From Nannocystis exedens (lineage in GTDB: Bacteria > Myxococcota_A > Polyangia > Nannocystales > Nannocystaceae), in contig NZ_NETK01000001.1 of assembly GCF_002343915.1 (NCBI RefSeq), positions 6,462,001-6,526,000 of the forward strand: DNA of 64,000 bases, given 5' to 3'. This document shows positions 41,558 to 51,000 of this stretch, piece after piece. Positions within the stretch are counted from its first letter, which is position 1; every line of letters begins with the position of its first letter. The position numbers were made by a program, and so were the translations under genes. Below the pieces are notes generated by a model. That model did no database searches. It had not been told where the DNA came from and saw only the letters and a list, made by a program, of their open reading frames with translations.

Positions 41558-43114
41558 ATGACCACGATCTCGTCCGTGATCCGTACCCACGCCGCCGATC
41601 GCCCCGACGGGGTCGCGCTCGTGTGCGGCGACCAGAGCCTCACCTGGGCCGAGCTGCACGCGCGCTCGAACCGGGTCGCCGACGCGCTGCAAAAGGCCGG
41701 GGTCGGCTTCGGCGACCGCGTCGCGTTCCTCGACAAGAACGGCAACGAGTACTTCGAGCTGCTGTTCGCCACGGCCAAGCTCGGCGCGGTGCTGGTCGCG
41801 GTCAACTTCCGCCTGACCGCGCGCGAGGTGGCGTTCATCGTCAACGACGCCGAGGCCAGGGTGTTCGTGGTCGGGGCGGAGTTCATGCCGCTGGTGGCGG
41901 AGCTCGCCGGCGCGCTCGAGGCGGTCGAGACGCTGGTGGTGATCGGCGGCGGCGAGTCCCAGCAGTCGTACGCCGCCTGGCGCGACGCGGGCGCCGACGT
42001 CGACCCGGGGATGGTGACGTCGGGCAGCGACGTCGCGTTCCAGTTCTACTCCTCGGGCACCACCGGCCACCCGAAGGGCGTGCTGCTCAGCCACGACAAC
42101 GTGTTCGGCCTGTTGCCGACGTCGGCGAAGATGTGGGGCGTGACCGGCGACTCGGTCAACCTGGTCGCGCTGCCGCTGTTCCACGTCGGCGGCGGCGGCT
42201 GGGCGATGGTCGGCATGTTCCACGGCTGCAAGTCGGTGGTGGTCCGCGACGTCGACCCGACCGGCCTGATCGAGTTGATCGGCCAGCACCGGGTCACCCA
42301 CGCCTTCCTCGTCCCGGTGCTGCTGCACTTCATGCAGCAGGTGCCGGCGGCGGCCACCGGCGACTTCTCGAGCCTCGAGCTCGTCGTCTACGGCGCCTCG
42401 CCGATCAGCGAGCCGGTGCTGGCGGGCGCGGTGCGGCTGATGGGCTGCAAGTTCGCGCAGGCCTATGGCCTCACCGAGACCACCGGGGCGATCGTCACGT
42501 TGCCGCCGGAGGATCACGACCCGCAGGGGCCGCATCGCCACCGCCTGCGCGCGGCCGGCAAGCCGCACGAGGGGGTCGAGCTGAAGATCGTCGCGCCCGA
42601 CACGGGGGCCGAGTTGCCGGTCGGGGTGCCAGGGGAGATCTGGACCCGGTCGCGCCAGAACATGATCGGCTACTGGCGTAACGCCGAGGGCACCGCGGCG
42701 TCGGTCACGGTCGACGGCTGGCTCAAGACCGGCGACATCGGCTACTTCGACGACGACGGCTACCTCTACATCCACGACCGCGTGAAGGACATGATCATCT
42801 CCGGCGGAGAGAACATCTACCCCGCCGAGGTCGAGAACATCCTCATGAAGCACCCCAGCGTCGCCGACGTCGCGGTCATCGGGATCCCCTCCGACGTGTG
42901 GGGCGAGTCGCCGTTCGCCGTGGTCGTCGCCAAACCCGGCGCCACCGTCGACGCCCAGGAGCTGCAGGCGTTCGCCCGCCAGCACCTCGCCAAGTTCAAG
43001 GTCCCCGTCGGCGCGTCGGTGGTCGCTGCGCTGCCGCGGACGCCGACCGGCAAGCTGCTCAAGCGCGAGCTGCGGGCGCCGTTCTGGCAAGGTCGCGAGC
43101 GGGCGGTCAGCTGA
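41558..43114 (+). CDS. Long-chain or medium-chain acyl-CoA ligase
   Basis: A 518-residue AMP-forming ligase that makes acyl-CoA from a free acid, ATP and CoA. Visible are the P-loop FYSSGTTGHPKGV, the YGLTETTG motif, DGWLKTGDIGYFDDDGY and the C-terminal catalytic Lys region PRTPTGKLLKREL. The family is FadD3/FadD-like. GAGGAG precedes the ATG. In the proposed pathway it activates the acid made by the aldehyde dehydrogenase encoded next. Confidence 0.95.
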   Translation: MTTISSVIRTHAADRPDGVALVCGDQSLTWAELHARSNRVADALQKAGVGFGDRVAFLDKNGNEYFELLFATAKLGAVLVAVNFRLTAREVAFIVNDAEARVFVVGAEFMPLVAELAGALEAVETLVVIGGGESQQSYAAWRDAGADVDPGMVTSGSDVAFQFYSSGTTGHPKGVLLSHDNVFGLLPTSAKMWGVTGDSVNLVALPLFHVGGGGWAMVGMFHGCKSVVVRDVDPTGLIELIGQHRVTHAFLVPVLLHFMQQVPAAATGDFSSLELVVYGASPISEPVLAGAVRLMGCKFAQAYGLTETTGAIVTLPPEDHDPQGPHRHRLRAAGKPHEGVELKIVAPDTGAELPVGVPGEIWTRSRQNMIGYWRNAEGTAASVTVDGWLKTGDIGYFDDDGYLYIHDRVKDMIISGGENIYPAEVENILMKHPSVADVAVIGIPSDVWGESPFAVVVAKPGATVDAQELQAFARQHLAKFKVPVGASVVAALPRTPTGKLLKRELRAPFWQGRERAVS

Positions 43115-43293
43115 CGCGCGCGGCGACGCGGGCGCAGCGAGCCGAGCAGGGGGCCGCAGCCCGCGATCACGCGCGAGCGAGTCGGTAACGACATGTTGTT
43201 GAAGTCGTCCCGCGCGCGGGAGATCATGACCTCCGCGGCGAGCTCGACCGCGTGTATCGGCAACATCTGTTGAAGCAGCAGCGAGGAGACACC

Positions 43294-44748
43294 ATGGAGA
43301 ATCAGCAGGCAGCGAGCGATGAAGCGACCCTGGCGCACATGCGCGACGTCCTGCGACGCCAGCGCGAGGCGTTCACCGCCGAGCTGCCGGTCGGCGCGGC
43401 GATCCGCAAGGACCGGCTGCGGCGGGCGCTCGAGCTCGTGTTCAATCACCAGGGCCAGTTGACCCAGGCGCTGTCGGCCGACTTCGGCCACCGCTCAACC
43501 ACGCAGTCGACGATCACCGACATCATGTCGTCGGTGAAGGCGCTGAAGCACGCGCTCGCCCACGTCGACCGCTGGATGCGGCCCGAGAAGCGCAAGCTCG
43601 ACTTCCCGCTGGCCCTGCTGGGCGCGCGGGCCCACGTCCAGCACCAGCCGAAGGGCGTCGTCGGCGTCATCTCGCCGTGGAACTTCCCGGTCTACCTGAC
43701 CTTCGATCCGCTCGCGCAGATCTTCGCCGCCGGCAACCGGGCGATGGTCAAGCCGTCCGAGCACACGCCGCGCACCGCGGAGCTGATGCGCGAGCTGGCG
43801 GCGAAGTTCTTCCCCGAGCACGAGCTCGCGTTCATCCTCGGCGGCGCCGACGTCGGCAAGGCGTTCGCCGGCCTGCCGTTCGACCACCTGATCTTCACCG
43901 GCGGCACCGGCATCGCCCGTCACATCCTCCACGCCGCCGCCGACAACCTGGTGCCGACCACGCTCGAGCTCGGCGGGAAGTCGCCCGTGATCGTCGGCGA
44001 GAGCGCCGACGTCGCCCGCGCGACCGAGCGCGTGGTCGCCGGCAAGCTGCTCAACGCCGGCCAGGTGTGCCTCGCGCCCGATTACATGCTGGTGCCGCGG
44101 GCCAAAGAGGCGCAGATCGTCGCCGCGCTGCAGGCGGCGGTCGCTCGCCTGTACCCGACGATGCTCGCCAACGACGACTACACGTCGATCGTCGACGGCC
44201 GCCACCGCCAGCGCTTGCAAGGCCTGCTCGACGACGCGAAGGCCAAGGGCGCCGAGGTGATCGCCATCAACCCGGGCAACGAGGACTTCGCAAGCGCGGG
44301 CAGCAACAAGATGCCGCTGCACCTCGTCCGCAAGACGACGCCGGAGATGCGGGTGACCCGCGAGGAGATCTTCGGGCCCATCCTGCCGATCGTGCCGTAC
44401 GACCGCACGGAGGAGGCGATCGCGTACGTCAACGCCGGCGAGCGCCCGCTGGCCCTCTACTACTTCGGCGACGACGCCGACGAGGAGCGTCGCGTGGTCG
44501 AGCGCACGGTGTCCGGCGGCGTGACGCTCAACGACGTCGTCTTCCACGGCGTCCCGGAAGACCTGCCGTTCGGCGGCATCGGCCCGTCCGGCATGGGCAG
44601 CTACCACGGCTTCGACGGCTTCAAGACGTTCAGCCACGCCAAGGCCATCTACAAGCAGCCGAAGCTCGACATCGCCGGCCTCGCGGGGCTGAAGCCGCCT
44701 TACAACGAGAAGACCCGCAAGACGCTCAAGCGCGAGATGGGCGGGTGA
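43294..44748 (+). CDS. Coniferyl aldehyde dehydrogenase-type aldehyde dehydrogenase
   Basis: A 484-residue NAD(P) aldehyde dehydrogenase. Catalytic Glu is in LELGGKSPVIV and catalytic Cys in NAGQVCLAPDYML. VVGVISPWNFPVYLTFDPLAQIFAAGNRAMVKPSEHTPRT and SGMGSYHGFDGFKTFSHAKAIYKQ fit the coniferyl-aldehyde group, which accepts bulky or unsaturated aldehydes. ATG at 43294 has GAGGAG upstream. A 179-base gap separates it from the ligase gene; a weak inverted repeat (ACGAC 43188-43192, GTCGT 43204-43208) there could be its own control site. Confidence 0.93.
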   Translation: MENQQAASDEATLAHMRDVLRRQREAFTAELPVGAAIRKDRLRRALELVFNHQGQLTQALSADFGHRSTTQSTITDIMSSVKALKHALAHVDRWMRPEKRKLDFPLALLGARAHVQHQPKGVVGVISPWNFPVYLTFDPLAQIFAAGNRAMVKPSEHTPRTAELMRELAAKFFPEHELAFILGGADVGKAFAGLPFDHLIFTGGTGIARHILHAAADNLVPTTLELGGKSPVIVGESADVARATERVVAGKLLNAGQVCLAPDYMLVPRAKEAQIVAALQAAVARLYPTMLANDDYTSIVDGRHRQRLQGLLDDAKAKGAEVIAINPGNEDFASAGSNKMPLHLVRKTTPEMRVTREEIFGPILPIVPYDRTEEAIAYVNAGERPLALYYFGDDADEERRVVERTVSGGVTLNDVVFHGVPEDLPFGGIGPSGMGSYHGFDGFKTFSHAKAIYKQPKLDIAGLAGLKPPYNEKTRKTLKREMGG

Positions 44749-44751
44749 GCG

Positions 44752-45102
44752 CTACGCGGATGCTCGATCCCGCGAGAGCGCGCGCAGCATGACCGCGGCG
44801 AGCACGAGCAGGCCGAGGCCGGACAGGATGAACCACATGTGATCTTCGGCGAAGATCGCCGGAGCACGCGGGCGCAGCAGCGGCTTGAGCAGCAGCAGCA
44901 GGCCGTAGGCGGCGGCCTGGAACGCGGCGAAACGACGCAGGCCGCCGGCGGCGAGGCAGATCGCGGCGCTCAGCACCACCGAGGCCGTCAACGCCGGCGA
45001 GACTTCGTCGAAAGACATGCGCGCCGGCCGCCACCAGTCGATCACGCCGACGAACCAGCCGAGGACCAGCAACAGGCCCCGGCGATTCAGGCGAAGATCC
45101 AT
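44752..45102 (-). CDS. Small polytopic membrane protein
   Basis: A 116-residue protein with about four hydrophobic helices (LLLVLGWFVGVIDWW, LTASVVLSAAICLAAGGL, FQAAAYGLLLLLKPLL, MWFILSGLGLLVLAAVMLRAL). No family recognised. It ends 3 bases after the convergent aldehyde-dehydrogenase stop and follows the kinase-like gene by 81 bases on the same strand. Confidence 0.65.
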   Translation of the reverse strand: MDLRLNRRGLLLVLGWFVGVIDWWRPARMSFDEVSPALTASVVLSAAICLAAGGLRRFAAFQAAAYGLLLLLKPLLRPRAPAIFAEDHMWFILSGLGLLVLAAVMLRALSRDRASA

Positions 45103-45183
45103 CGACCGGGCGAGATCGAGGGTTCGGACATGCGAGCCTCCACGATCATCATAACCCGCGCCGCGGCGCGGAGGGTCGAGCGG

Positions 45184-46197
45184 TCAGGTCGACAGGCGAG
45201 CGAGCCCCGCGTGCAGCAGTGGCAGCACCGCGTCCCCGGTGGTGGCGAAGCCGTCCCCGACCGTCAGGCCGGCACGGTAGCGCTGGTGGATGCCCTCGGC
45301 GATCACTGCCAGTTTAAAAAAGCCGAGCGCGACGTAGAAGTCGAGGTCGGCGAGCTCGCGGCCGGACTGTCGTGAATAGCGCGCGACGAGGTCCTCTGCC
45401 GCGGGGAATGAATTCTCGCCGCGGCGAATGTGCTTCACCCCGAGGACGGGCTCGGTGAGCGGGTCCCAGTAGACCAGCGCGAGGCCGAGGTCGGCCAGCG
45501 GGTCGCCGAGGGTGCACATCTCCCAGTCGACGATCGCGGCGACCTCGATCGTGTCGGGCGCGAGGATCACGTTGTCGAGGCGGTAGTCGCCGTGGACGAT
45601 GCTGCGAGCGGAGCGGGCGGGCAGGGCCAGGCGCAGGCGGCCGGCCAGCTCGACCGGCTCGGGGAGGTCGCGCGTGTGGACGCGCTCCCACTGCTCCAGC
45701 CACCGGCGGATCTGCCGCTCGAGGTACCCCTCGGCGCGGCCGAAGTTGTCGAGGCCGACGCTCGACGGATCGATCGCGTGCAACTGGCACAGGCGATCGA
45801 TCAGCTCGAAGCCGCACTGTCGCTGCTCGTCGGGGCCGAGGCGCGCGGCGTCCTCGGCGCTCTGAATCACGCGACCGTGTACGAACGCGGTGACGGCGAA
45901 CGGCACGCCGAGCACCGAGGTGTCCTCGCACAGCAGCACGGCCGGGGCCACCGGCACGCGCGTCGGTCCGAGCGCGGCCACCACCCGGTACTCGCGGGCC
46001 ATGTCGTGCGCGCTGGGCGTGAGCGTGCCGAGCGGCGGCCGGCGCAGCACCCAGTCATGCACCCCGTCGCGCAGGCGATAGGTGAGGTTCGACTTGCCGC
46101 CGGCGATCCGTTGCGCGTCGAGCCGGCCGCCGTAGTCGGGGACGCGCTGGCCGAAGAAGCGGTGCAGCGCCGCGAGGTCGAGCCCGGGCGGGTTCAC
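45184..46197 (-). CDS. Aminoglycoside-phosphotransferase-like kinase (ACAD10/11 kinase, LvaA type)
   Basis: A 337-residue kinase-fold protein with the catalytic loop SIVHGDYRLDNVIL and the metal motif VDWEMCTLGDPLADLG. In ACAD10/ACAD11 of animals and LvaA of Pseudomonas putida, this fold phosphorylates a 4-hydroxyacyl-CoA so that an acyl-CoA dehydrogenase partner can rearrange it to a 3-hydroxyacyl-CoA. Here it overlaps (GTGA) the acyl-CoA dehydrogenase 4 gene, the same pairing. Function in this island is inferred. Confidence 0.87.
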   Translation of the reverse strand: MNPPGLDLAALHRFFGQRVPDYGGRLDAQRIAGGKSNLTYRLRDGVHDWVLRRPPLGTLTPSAHDMAREYRVVAALGPTRVPVAPAVLLCEDTSVLGVPFAVTAFVHGRVIQSAEDAARLGPDEQRQCGFELIDRLCQLHAIDPSSVGLDNFGRAEGYLERQIRRWLEQWERVHTRDLPEPVELAGRLRLALPARSARSIVHGDYRLDNVILAPDTIEVAAIVDWEMCTLGDPLADLGLALVYWDPLTEPVLGVKHIRRGENSFPAAEDLVARYSRQSGRELADLDFYVALGFFKLAVIAEGIHQRYRAGLTVGDGFATTGDAVLPLLHAGLARLST

Positions 46198-47399
46198 GCG
46201 TGGCCTCGCTTCTTGAACGACGACACGCTCCGCTTGGCGATCGACCAGCGGTGCGTCTCGCTCGGGCCGTCGTAGATCCGGAACGGCCGCACCTCACGCC
46301 AGTAGCGCGACAGCAGCAGGTCGCCCGAGGTGCCGACGGCGCCGGTCATCTGCATCGCCCGGTCGACGATCCGCCCGACCGCCTCCGACACGAAGGTCTT
46401 GGCGATCGACGAGGCCGTGCCGGCGTCGCCGCCGGTGTCGAGCACCCACGCGGTGTGCAGAATCAGCGAGCGGCTGGCGGCGAGATCGATCTCGTTGTCG
46501 GCGATCTGCTGCTGGACCATGCCGAGCTCGGCGAGGCGGCTGCCGAAGGCCTCGCGCGTGGTCACGTGCGCGAGCGCGAGGTCGTGGGCGCGGCGCGCGA
46601 GGCCCAGCCAGCGCATGCAATGAGTGAGGCGCGCCGGGGCCAGGCGGACCTGGGCGTATTCGAAGCCGCGGTCGACCTCGCCGAGGATCGCGTCGTCGGC
46701 GACGACGCAATGGTCGAAGCGGACCTCGCTGTGGCCGGCGAACAGGGCGTGGTCGAGGGTGTCGAGGTCGCGGACGATCTGCATGCCCGGGTTGTCGCCC
46801 GCGACCAGGAACATCGTCGCGCCGCCGCGGTCGCCCGGCGCGCCGGAGGTGCGGGCCATGACGATGGCGAACGCGGCCCCGCGCGCGCCGGTGATGAACC
46901 ACTTGCGGCCGTCGATGCGCCAGCCGCCGGCGACGCGGGCGGCGGCCGTCGTCAGCGCGCGCGGGTCGGAGCCGGCGCCGGGCGGCGGCTCGGTCATGGC
47001 GAAGCAGCTGCGGACCTGGCCGGCCGCGAGCGGCGCCAGGTACTGCTGTTGTTGCGCCGGCGTGGCCACGCGCTCGAGCAGGTGCATGTTGCCCTCGTCG
47101 GGCGCCGAGATGTTCAGCGCGAGCGGCCCGAGCAGCGAATAGCCGGCCTCCTCGAACACGCTCGCTTGCCCGCGCACGTCGAGCCCGCGGCCGCCCCAGC
47201 GCTCCCCGACGTGCGGCGCGAGCAGCCCCGCGGCGCGCGCCTCGGCTTGCAGTCGTCGGCGGATGTCCTCGGCGTCGGGCGCGTCGTGCAGCGAGCCCTT
47301 GCACGCCAGCTCGACGGGGATGACGACGTCGCGGATGAACTCGCGGGTGCGCTGGACCAGCGCGGCGAGCTCCGGCTCGAGGTCGAAGCGGATGGCCAT
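46194..47399 (-). CDS. Acyl-CoA dehydrogenase 4 (ACAD10/11- or LvaC-like)
   Basis: A 401-residue acyl-CoA dehydrogenase distinct from the three upstream. It shows CFAMTEPPPGAGSDPRALTT, GRKWFITGARGAAFAIVM and the end RPFRIYDGPSETHRWSIAKRSVSSF, the pattern of ACAD10/11-like proteins. It is the first gene of a minus-strand set with the kinase-like protein and a small membrane protein, divergent from the thiolase gene. This pairing points to 4-hydroxyacyl-CoA breakdown (inference). Confidence 0.93.
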   Translation of the reverse strand: MAIRFDLEPELAALVQRTREFIRDVVIPVELACKGSLHDAPDAEDIRRRLQAEARAAGLLAPHVGERWGGRGLDVRGQASVFEEAGYSLLGPLALNISAPDEGNMHLLERVATPAQQQQYLAPLAAGQVRSCFAMTEPPPGAGSDPRALTTAAARVAGGWRIDGRKWFITGARGAAFAIVMARTSGAPGDRGGATMFLVAGDNPGMQIVRDLDTLDHALFAGHSEVRFDHCVVADDAILGEVDRGFEYAQVRLAPARLTHCMRWLGLARRAHDLALAHVTTREAFGSRLAELGMVQQQIADNEIDLAASRSLILHTAWVLDTGGDAGTASSIAKTFVSEAVGRIVDRAMQMTGAVGTSGDLLLSRYWREVRPFRIYDGPSETHRWSIAKRSVSSFKKRGHA

Positions 47400-47531
47400 G
47401 CGTCACCTGCGGGCCCTGGGAGGTGCAGGCCCGAACTCGAGGGTTGCCTCCAAGCGCCCCGTGAGTCAAGTCTGCGGCCGGATTTTTTTAATTCGTTGTA
47501 AAATTTTCTCCGGTCGTCTAGCTTGCCGACC
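47400..47531. promoter_or_regulatory. AT-rich divergent control region
   Basis: Between divergent acyl-CoA dehydrogenase 4 and thiolase genes. A strongly AT-rich core (about 47481-47510) holds a -10-like TAAAAT (47499-47504) and is bracketed by CCGGA and TCCGG. No consensus -35 was found, and no copy of the 21-bp TetR operator. Confidence 0.5.
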
Positions 47532-48743
47532 ATGGTAACGAGCGCGTTCATCTACGACGCGATGCGGACCCCGCGGGGCAAGCTGAAGGGCGGGGCGCTG
47601 CACGGCATCAAGCCGGTCGACCTGGTCGTCGGGCTGATTCACGAGCTGGTGCCGCGCAACCCCGGGCTCCGGCTCGACCGCATCGACGACATCGTCCTCG
47701 GGGTGGTGTCGCCGGTGGGCGAGCAGGGCGGGTGCATCGCCCGCACCGCGGCGCTGGTGGCGGGGCTGCCGGAGACGGTCGCCGGCGTGCAGCTCAACCG
47801 CTTTTGCGCCTCGGGCCTCGAGGCGGTCAACACGGCGGCGGCCAAGGTGGCGTCGGGGTCGGACGACCTCGTGCTGGCCGGCGGGGTCGAGTCGATGTCG
47901 CGCGTGCCGATCGGCGCCGACGGCGGGGCCTATCATCAAGATCCGACCACCGCGTACGACGCCTACTTCGTGCCGCAGGGCATCGGCGCCGATCTCATCG
48001 CCACGCTCGAGGGCTTCAGCCGCGAGGACGTCGACGCGTTCGCCGTCGGCTCGCAGCGCAAGGCCGAGCACGCGTGGCAAAACGGCTACTTCAAGCGCTC
48101 GGTCGTGCCGGTCAAGGACATGAACGGCGTGCTCGTGCTCGACCACGACGAGCACCGCCGGCCCGACTCGACGGTGCAGTCGCTGGCGGCGCTGCCGGCC
48201 TCGTTCGCCAAGCTCGGCGAGATCGGCGGCTTCGACGCGGTGGCGCTGCAGAAGTACCACCGGGTCGAGAAGATCCACCACGTCCACACGGCGGCCAACT
48301 CGTCGGGGATCGTCGACGGCGCGGCGCTGATGCTGCTCGGCAGCGAGGCGGCCGGCAAGCAGCTCGGGCTGAAGCCGCGCGGCCGGATCGTGTCGATGGC
48401 GGTGACCGGCAGCGAGCCGACGATCATGCTGACCGGGCCGACGCCGGCGACCAAAAAAGCGCTCGCGCGCGCGGGCCTGAAGATCGGCGACATCGACCTG
48501 TTCGAGCTCAACGAGGCGTTCGCGTCGGTGGTGCTCAAGTGGCAGCGCGACCTCGAGGTCCCGCCCGAGAAGGTCAACGTCAACGGCGGCGCGATCGCCA
48601 TGGGCCACCCGCTCGGCGCGACCGGCTGCATCATCCTGGGCACGCTGCTCGACGAGCTCGAGCGCCGCGACCTGCGCTACGGCCTGGCGACGCTGTGCGT
48701 CGGCGCCGGCATGGGCATCGCCACCATCATCGAGCGCGTGTGA
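47532..48743 (+). CDS. fadA: Acetyl-CoA acyltransferase (thiolase)
   Basis: A 403-residue degradative thiolase that cleaves 3-ketoacyl-CoA. The nucleophilic Cys92 is in LNRFCASGLEAVN, with active-site His in NGGAIAMGHPLGATG and the second Cys in TLCVGAGMGIATI. A TTG at 47523 is in frame but the ATG at 47532 fits family starts. Its TGA overlaps a GTG of the next frame, so it is coupled to the FadB-type gene, the usual trifunctional pair. Confidence 0.95.
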   Translation: MVTSAFIYDAMRTPRGKLKGGALHGIKPVDLVVGLIHELVPRNPGLRLDRIDDIVLGVVSPVGEQGGCIARTAALVAGLPETVAGVQLNRFCASGLEAVNTAAAKVASGSDDLVLAGGVESMSRVPIGADGGAYHQDPTTAYDAYFVPQGIGADLIATLEGFSREDVDAFAVGSQRKAEHAWQNGYFKRSVVPVKDMNGVLVLDHDEHRRPDSTVQSLAALPASFAKLGEIGGFDAVALQKYHRVEKIHHVHTAANSSGIVDGAALMLLGSEAAGKQLGLKPRGRIVSMAVTGSEPTIMLTGPTPATKKALARAGLKIGDIDLFELNEAFASVVLKWQRDLEVPPEKVNVNGGAIAMGHPLGATGCIILGTLLDELERRDLRYGLATLCVGAGMGIATIIERV

Positions 48744-48766
48744 GCGCGTACTCCGAGGGCACCGAG

Positions 48767-50950
48767 ATGACCAGCGAGTCGAACACCAAGGCCTCTGCGA
48801 TCCACTGGAAGCGCGACGACGACGGGGTCGTGATCCTCACGATCGACGACCCGAGCTCGAGCGTCAACACGATGAACGACGCCTACACCGAGTCGATGGC
48901 GGCCAGCGTCGAGCGGCTCGAGGCGGAGCGCGAGTCGATCACCGGCGTGATCGTCACCAGCGCGAAGAAGAGCTTCTTCGCCGGCGGCGACCTCCATCGC
49001 CTGCGCACCTACGACGCCTCGCGGGCGGCCGAGCAGACCGCCCACATCGAGCGCGTCAAGGACCACCTGCGCCGGCTCGAGAAGCTCGGCCGGCCGGTGG
49101 TCGCGGCGATGGGCGGCACCGCGCTCGGCGGCGGCCTCGAGGTCGCCCTGGCCGCGCACCGCCGCATCGTCGCCGACGTGCCGGGCTGCCAGATCGGCCA
49201 GCCCGAGGTCACGCTCGGCCTCCTGCCGGGCGGCGGCGGCATCACCCGCATCGTGCGGATGATCGGCCTGCAGAAGGCGCTGACGCAGGTGATCCTGCCC
49301 GGCACCAAGTTCAGCCCGCGCGAGGCGCTCGAGCTCGGGCTGGTCGACGAGGTGGTCGCGTCGGTCGACGAGCTGGTCCCGCGGGCCAAGGCGTGGATCG
49401 CCGCCAACCCGAACGCCGCCAAGCCGTGGGACAAGAAGGGCTTCGAGATCCCCGGCGGCAGCGCGTCGAGCCCGGCGATCTCGAGCGTCCTCCCGGCGAT
49501 GGCCGCCAACCTGCGCAAGCAGGTCAAGGGCGCGCCGATGCCGGCGCCGCGAGCCGCCCTCGCCGCGGCGGTCGAGGGCTCGCTGGTCGACTTCGACACC
49601 GCGTCGCTGATCGAGACCCGCTACCTCGTCAGCCTCACGACGGGCCAGGTGGCGAAGAACATGATCGGCGCGTTCTTCTTCGACCTGCAGAAGATCAACG
49701 CCGGCGCGAGCAGGCCGGCGGGGTTCCCCAAGTTCCAGGCCAGGAAGGTCGGCGTGATCGGGGCCGGCATGATGGGCGCGGCGATCGCCTACGTCGCGGC
49801 CAAGGTCGGGATCGAGGTCGTGCTCAAGGACGTGACGCTGGCGGCGGCGCAGAAGGGCAAGAACTACTCGGTCAAGCTCGAGCAGAAGGCGCTCGAGCGC
49901 GGCAAGACGACGCAGGACAAGTCCGACGCGCTGCTGGCCCGGATCCACCCGACCGAGGACCCGAAGGACTTCGCCGGGGTCGACTTCGTGATCGAGGCGG
50001 TGTTCGAGAGCGTCGAGCTCAAGCACAAGGTTTTTAAAGAGATCGAGCCGTTCGTCGATGAGGCGGCGGTGCTCGGGTCGAATACTTCCACCTTGCCGAT
50101 CGCGCTGCTGGCCGAGGGGGTGCAGCGCCCGGCCGACTTCATCGGCATCCACTTCTTCTCGCCGGTCGACAAGATGCAGCTGGTCGAGATCGTCCGCGGC
50201 AAGAACACGTCGGACGCGGTGCTGGCCAAGGTGTTCGACTTCGTGCTGCAGATCCGCAAGACCCCGATCGTCGTCAACGACGCGCGCGGGTTCTTCACCT
50301 CGCGGGTGATCGGCAAGTTCATCAACGAGGCGGTCGCGGCCGTCGGCGAGGGCATCGAGCCGGCGACGATCGAGCAGGCGGCGCTGCAGGCCGGCTACCC
50401 GGCCGGCGCGCTGCAGCTACTCGACGAGCTGACGATCACGCTGACGCAGAAGATCCGCCAGGAGACCCGCAAGGCCGAGGAGGCCCAGGGCAAGACGTGG
50501 GTGCCCCACGGCGCCGAGGCGGTGGTCGACCGCATGATCGAGGAGCTCGGCCGCAAGGGCCGCTCGACCGGCGGCGGCTTTTACGAGTACGACGAGTCGG
50601 GCAAGCGCATCGGCATCTGGCCGGGCCTGCGCGCGGCGTTCAATTCGGGCAGCAAGGAGATCCCGTTCATCGACATGCAGGAGCGGATGCTGTTCGCCGA
50701 GGCGATCGACACCGTCCGCTGCGTCGACGACGGGGTGCTGACGTCCGCCGCCGACGCCAACATCGGCTCGATCTACGGCATCGGCTTCCCGGCGTGGACC
50801 GGCGGGGTGCTGCAGTACATCAATCAATACAAGGGCGGCCTCCGCGGCTTCGTGCAGCGGGCGCGCGAGCTGGCGGCGGCGTACGGGCCGCACTTCGAGC
50901 CGCCGGCCTCGCTGGTCGCCAAGGCCGAGCGCGGCGAACGCTACGAGTGA
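48767..50950 (+). CDS. Enoyl-CoA hydratase/3-hydroxyacyl-CoA dehydrogenase (FadB/FadJ type)
   Basis: A 727-residue fusion enzyme of beta-oxidation. The N-terminal crotonase domain (about residues 1-200) has VTSAKKSFFAGGDLHRL and MGGTALGGGLEVALAAHRR for the oxyanion hole. The dehydrogenase domain starts VGVIGAGMMGAAIAYVAAKVG (about residue 328), has IGIHFFSPVDKMQLVEIV with the catalytic His, and ends with two C-terminal helical repeats. A GTG at 48740 overlapping the thiolase stop is an alternative start. It ends before a convergent gene with a hairpin between. Confidence 0.95.
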   Translation: MTSESNTKASAIHWKRDDDGVVILTIDDPSSSVNTMNDAYTESMAASVERLEAERESITGVIVTSAKKSFFAGGDLHRLRTYDASRAAEQTAHIERVKDHLRRLEKLGRPVVAAMGGTALGGGLEVALAAHRRIVADVPGCQIGQPEVTLGLLPGGGGITRIVRMIGLQKALTQVILPGTKFSPREALELGLVDEVVASVDELVPRAKAWIAANPNAAKPWDKKGFEIPGGSASSPAISSVLPAMAANLRKQVKGAPMPAPRAALAAAVEGSLVDFDTASLIETRYLVSLTTGQVAKNMIGAFFFDLQKINAGASRPAGFPKFQARKVGVIGAGMMGAAIAYVAAKVGIEVVLKDVTLAAAQKGKNYSVKLEQKALERGKTTQDKSDALLARIHPTEDPKDFAGVDFVIEAVFESVELKHKVFKEIEPFVDEAAVLGSNTSTLPIALLAEGVQRPADFIGIHFFSPVDKMQLVEIVRGKNTSDAVLAKVFDFVLQIRKTPIVVNDARGFFTSRVIGKFINEAVAAVGEGIEPATIEQAALQAGYPAGALQLLDELTITLTQKIRQETRKAEEAQGKTWVPHGAEAVVDRMIEELGRKGRSTGGGFYEYDESGKRIGIWPGLRAAFNSGSKEIPFIDMQERMLFAEAIDTVRCVDDGVLTSAADANIGSIYGIGFPAWTGGVLQYINQYKGGLRGFVQRARELAAAYGPHFEPPASLVAKAERGERYE

Positions 50951-50963
50951 TGCGCGGGGGGTC

Positions 50964-51000
50964 GAGTGGTTCGAGGTCGCCGGGCGGCCTCGAACCGCTC
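50964..51000. terminator. Bidirectional hairpin between convergent genes
   Basis: GAGTGGTTCGAGG (50964-50976) pairs with CCTCGAACCGCTC (50988-51000) with one wobble pair and an 11-base loop. It lies between the FadB-type stop and the stop of the minus-strand TIGR04141-type gene. Confidence 0.7.

Noticed and set aside
43115..43293. Possible third TetR operator before the aldehyde dehydrogenase gene
   Set aside because: Only a weak 5-bp inverted repeat (ACGAC/GTCGT) is present and it does not match the 21-bp motif.
47732..48766. Upstream extension of the FadB-type frame through the thiolase gene
   Set aside because: Translation there is Arg/Gly-rich shadow; crotonase-like sequence begins after 48767.
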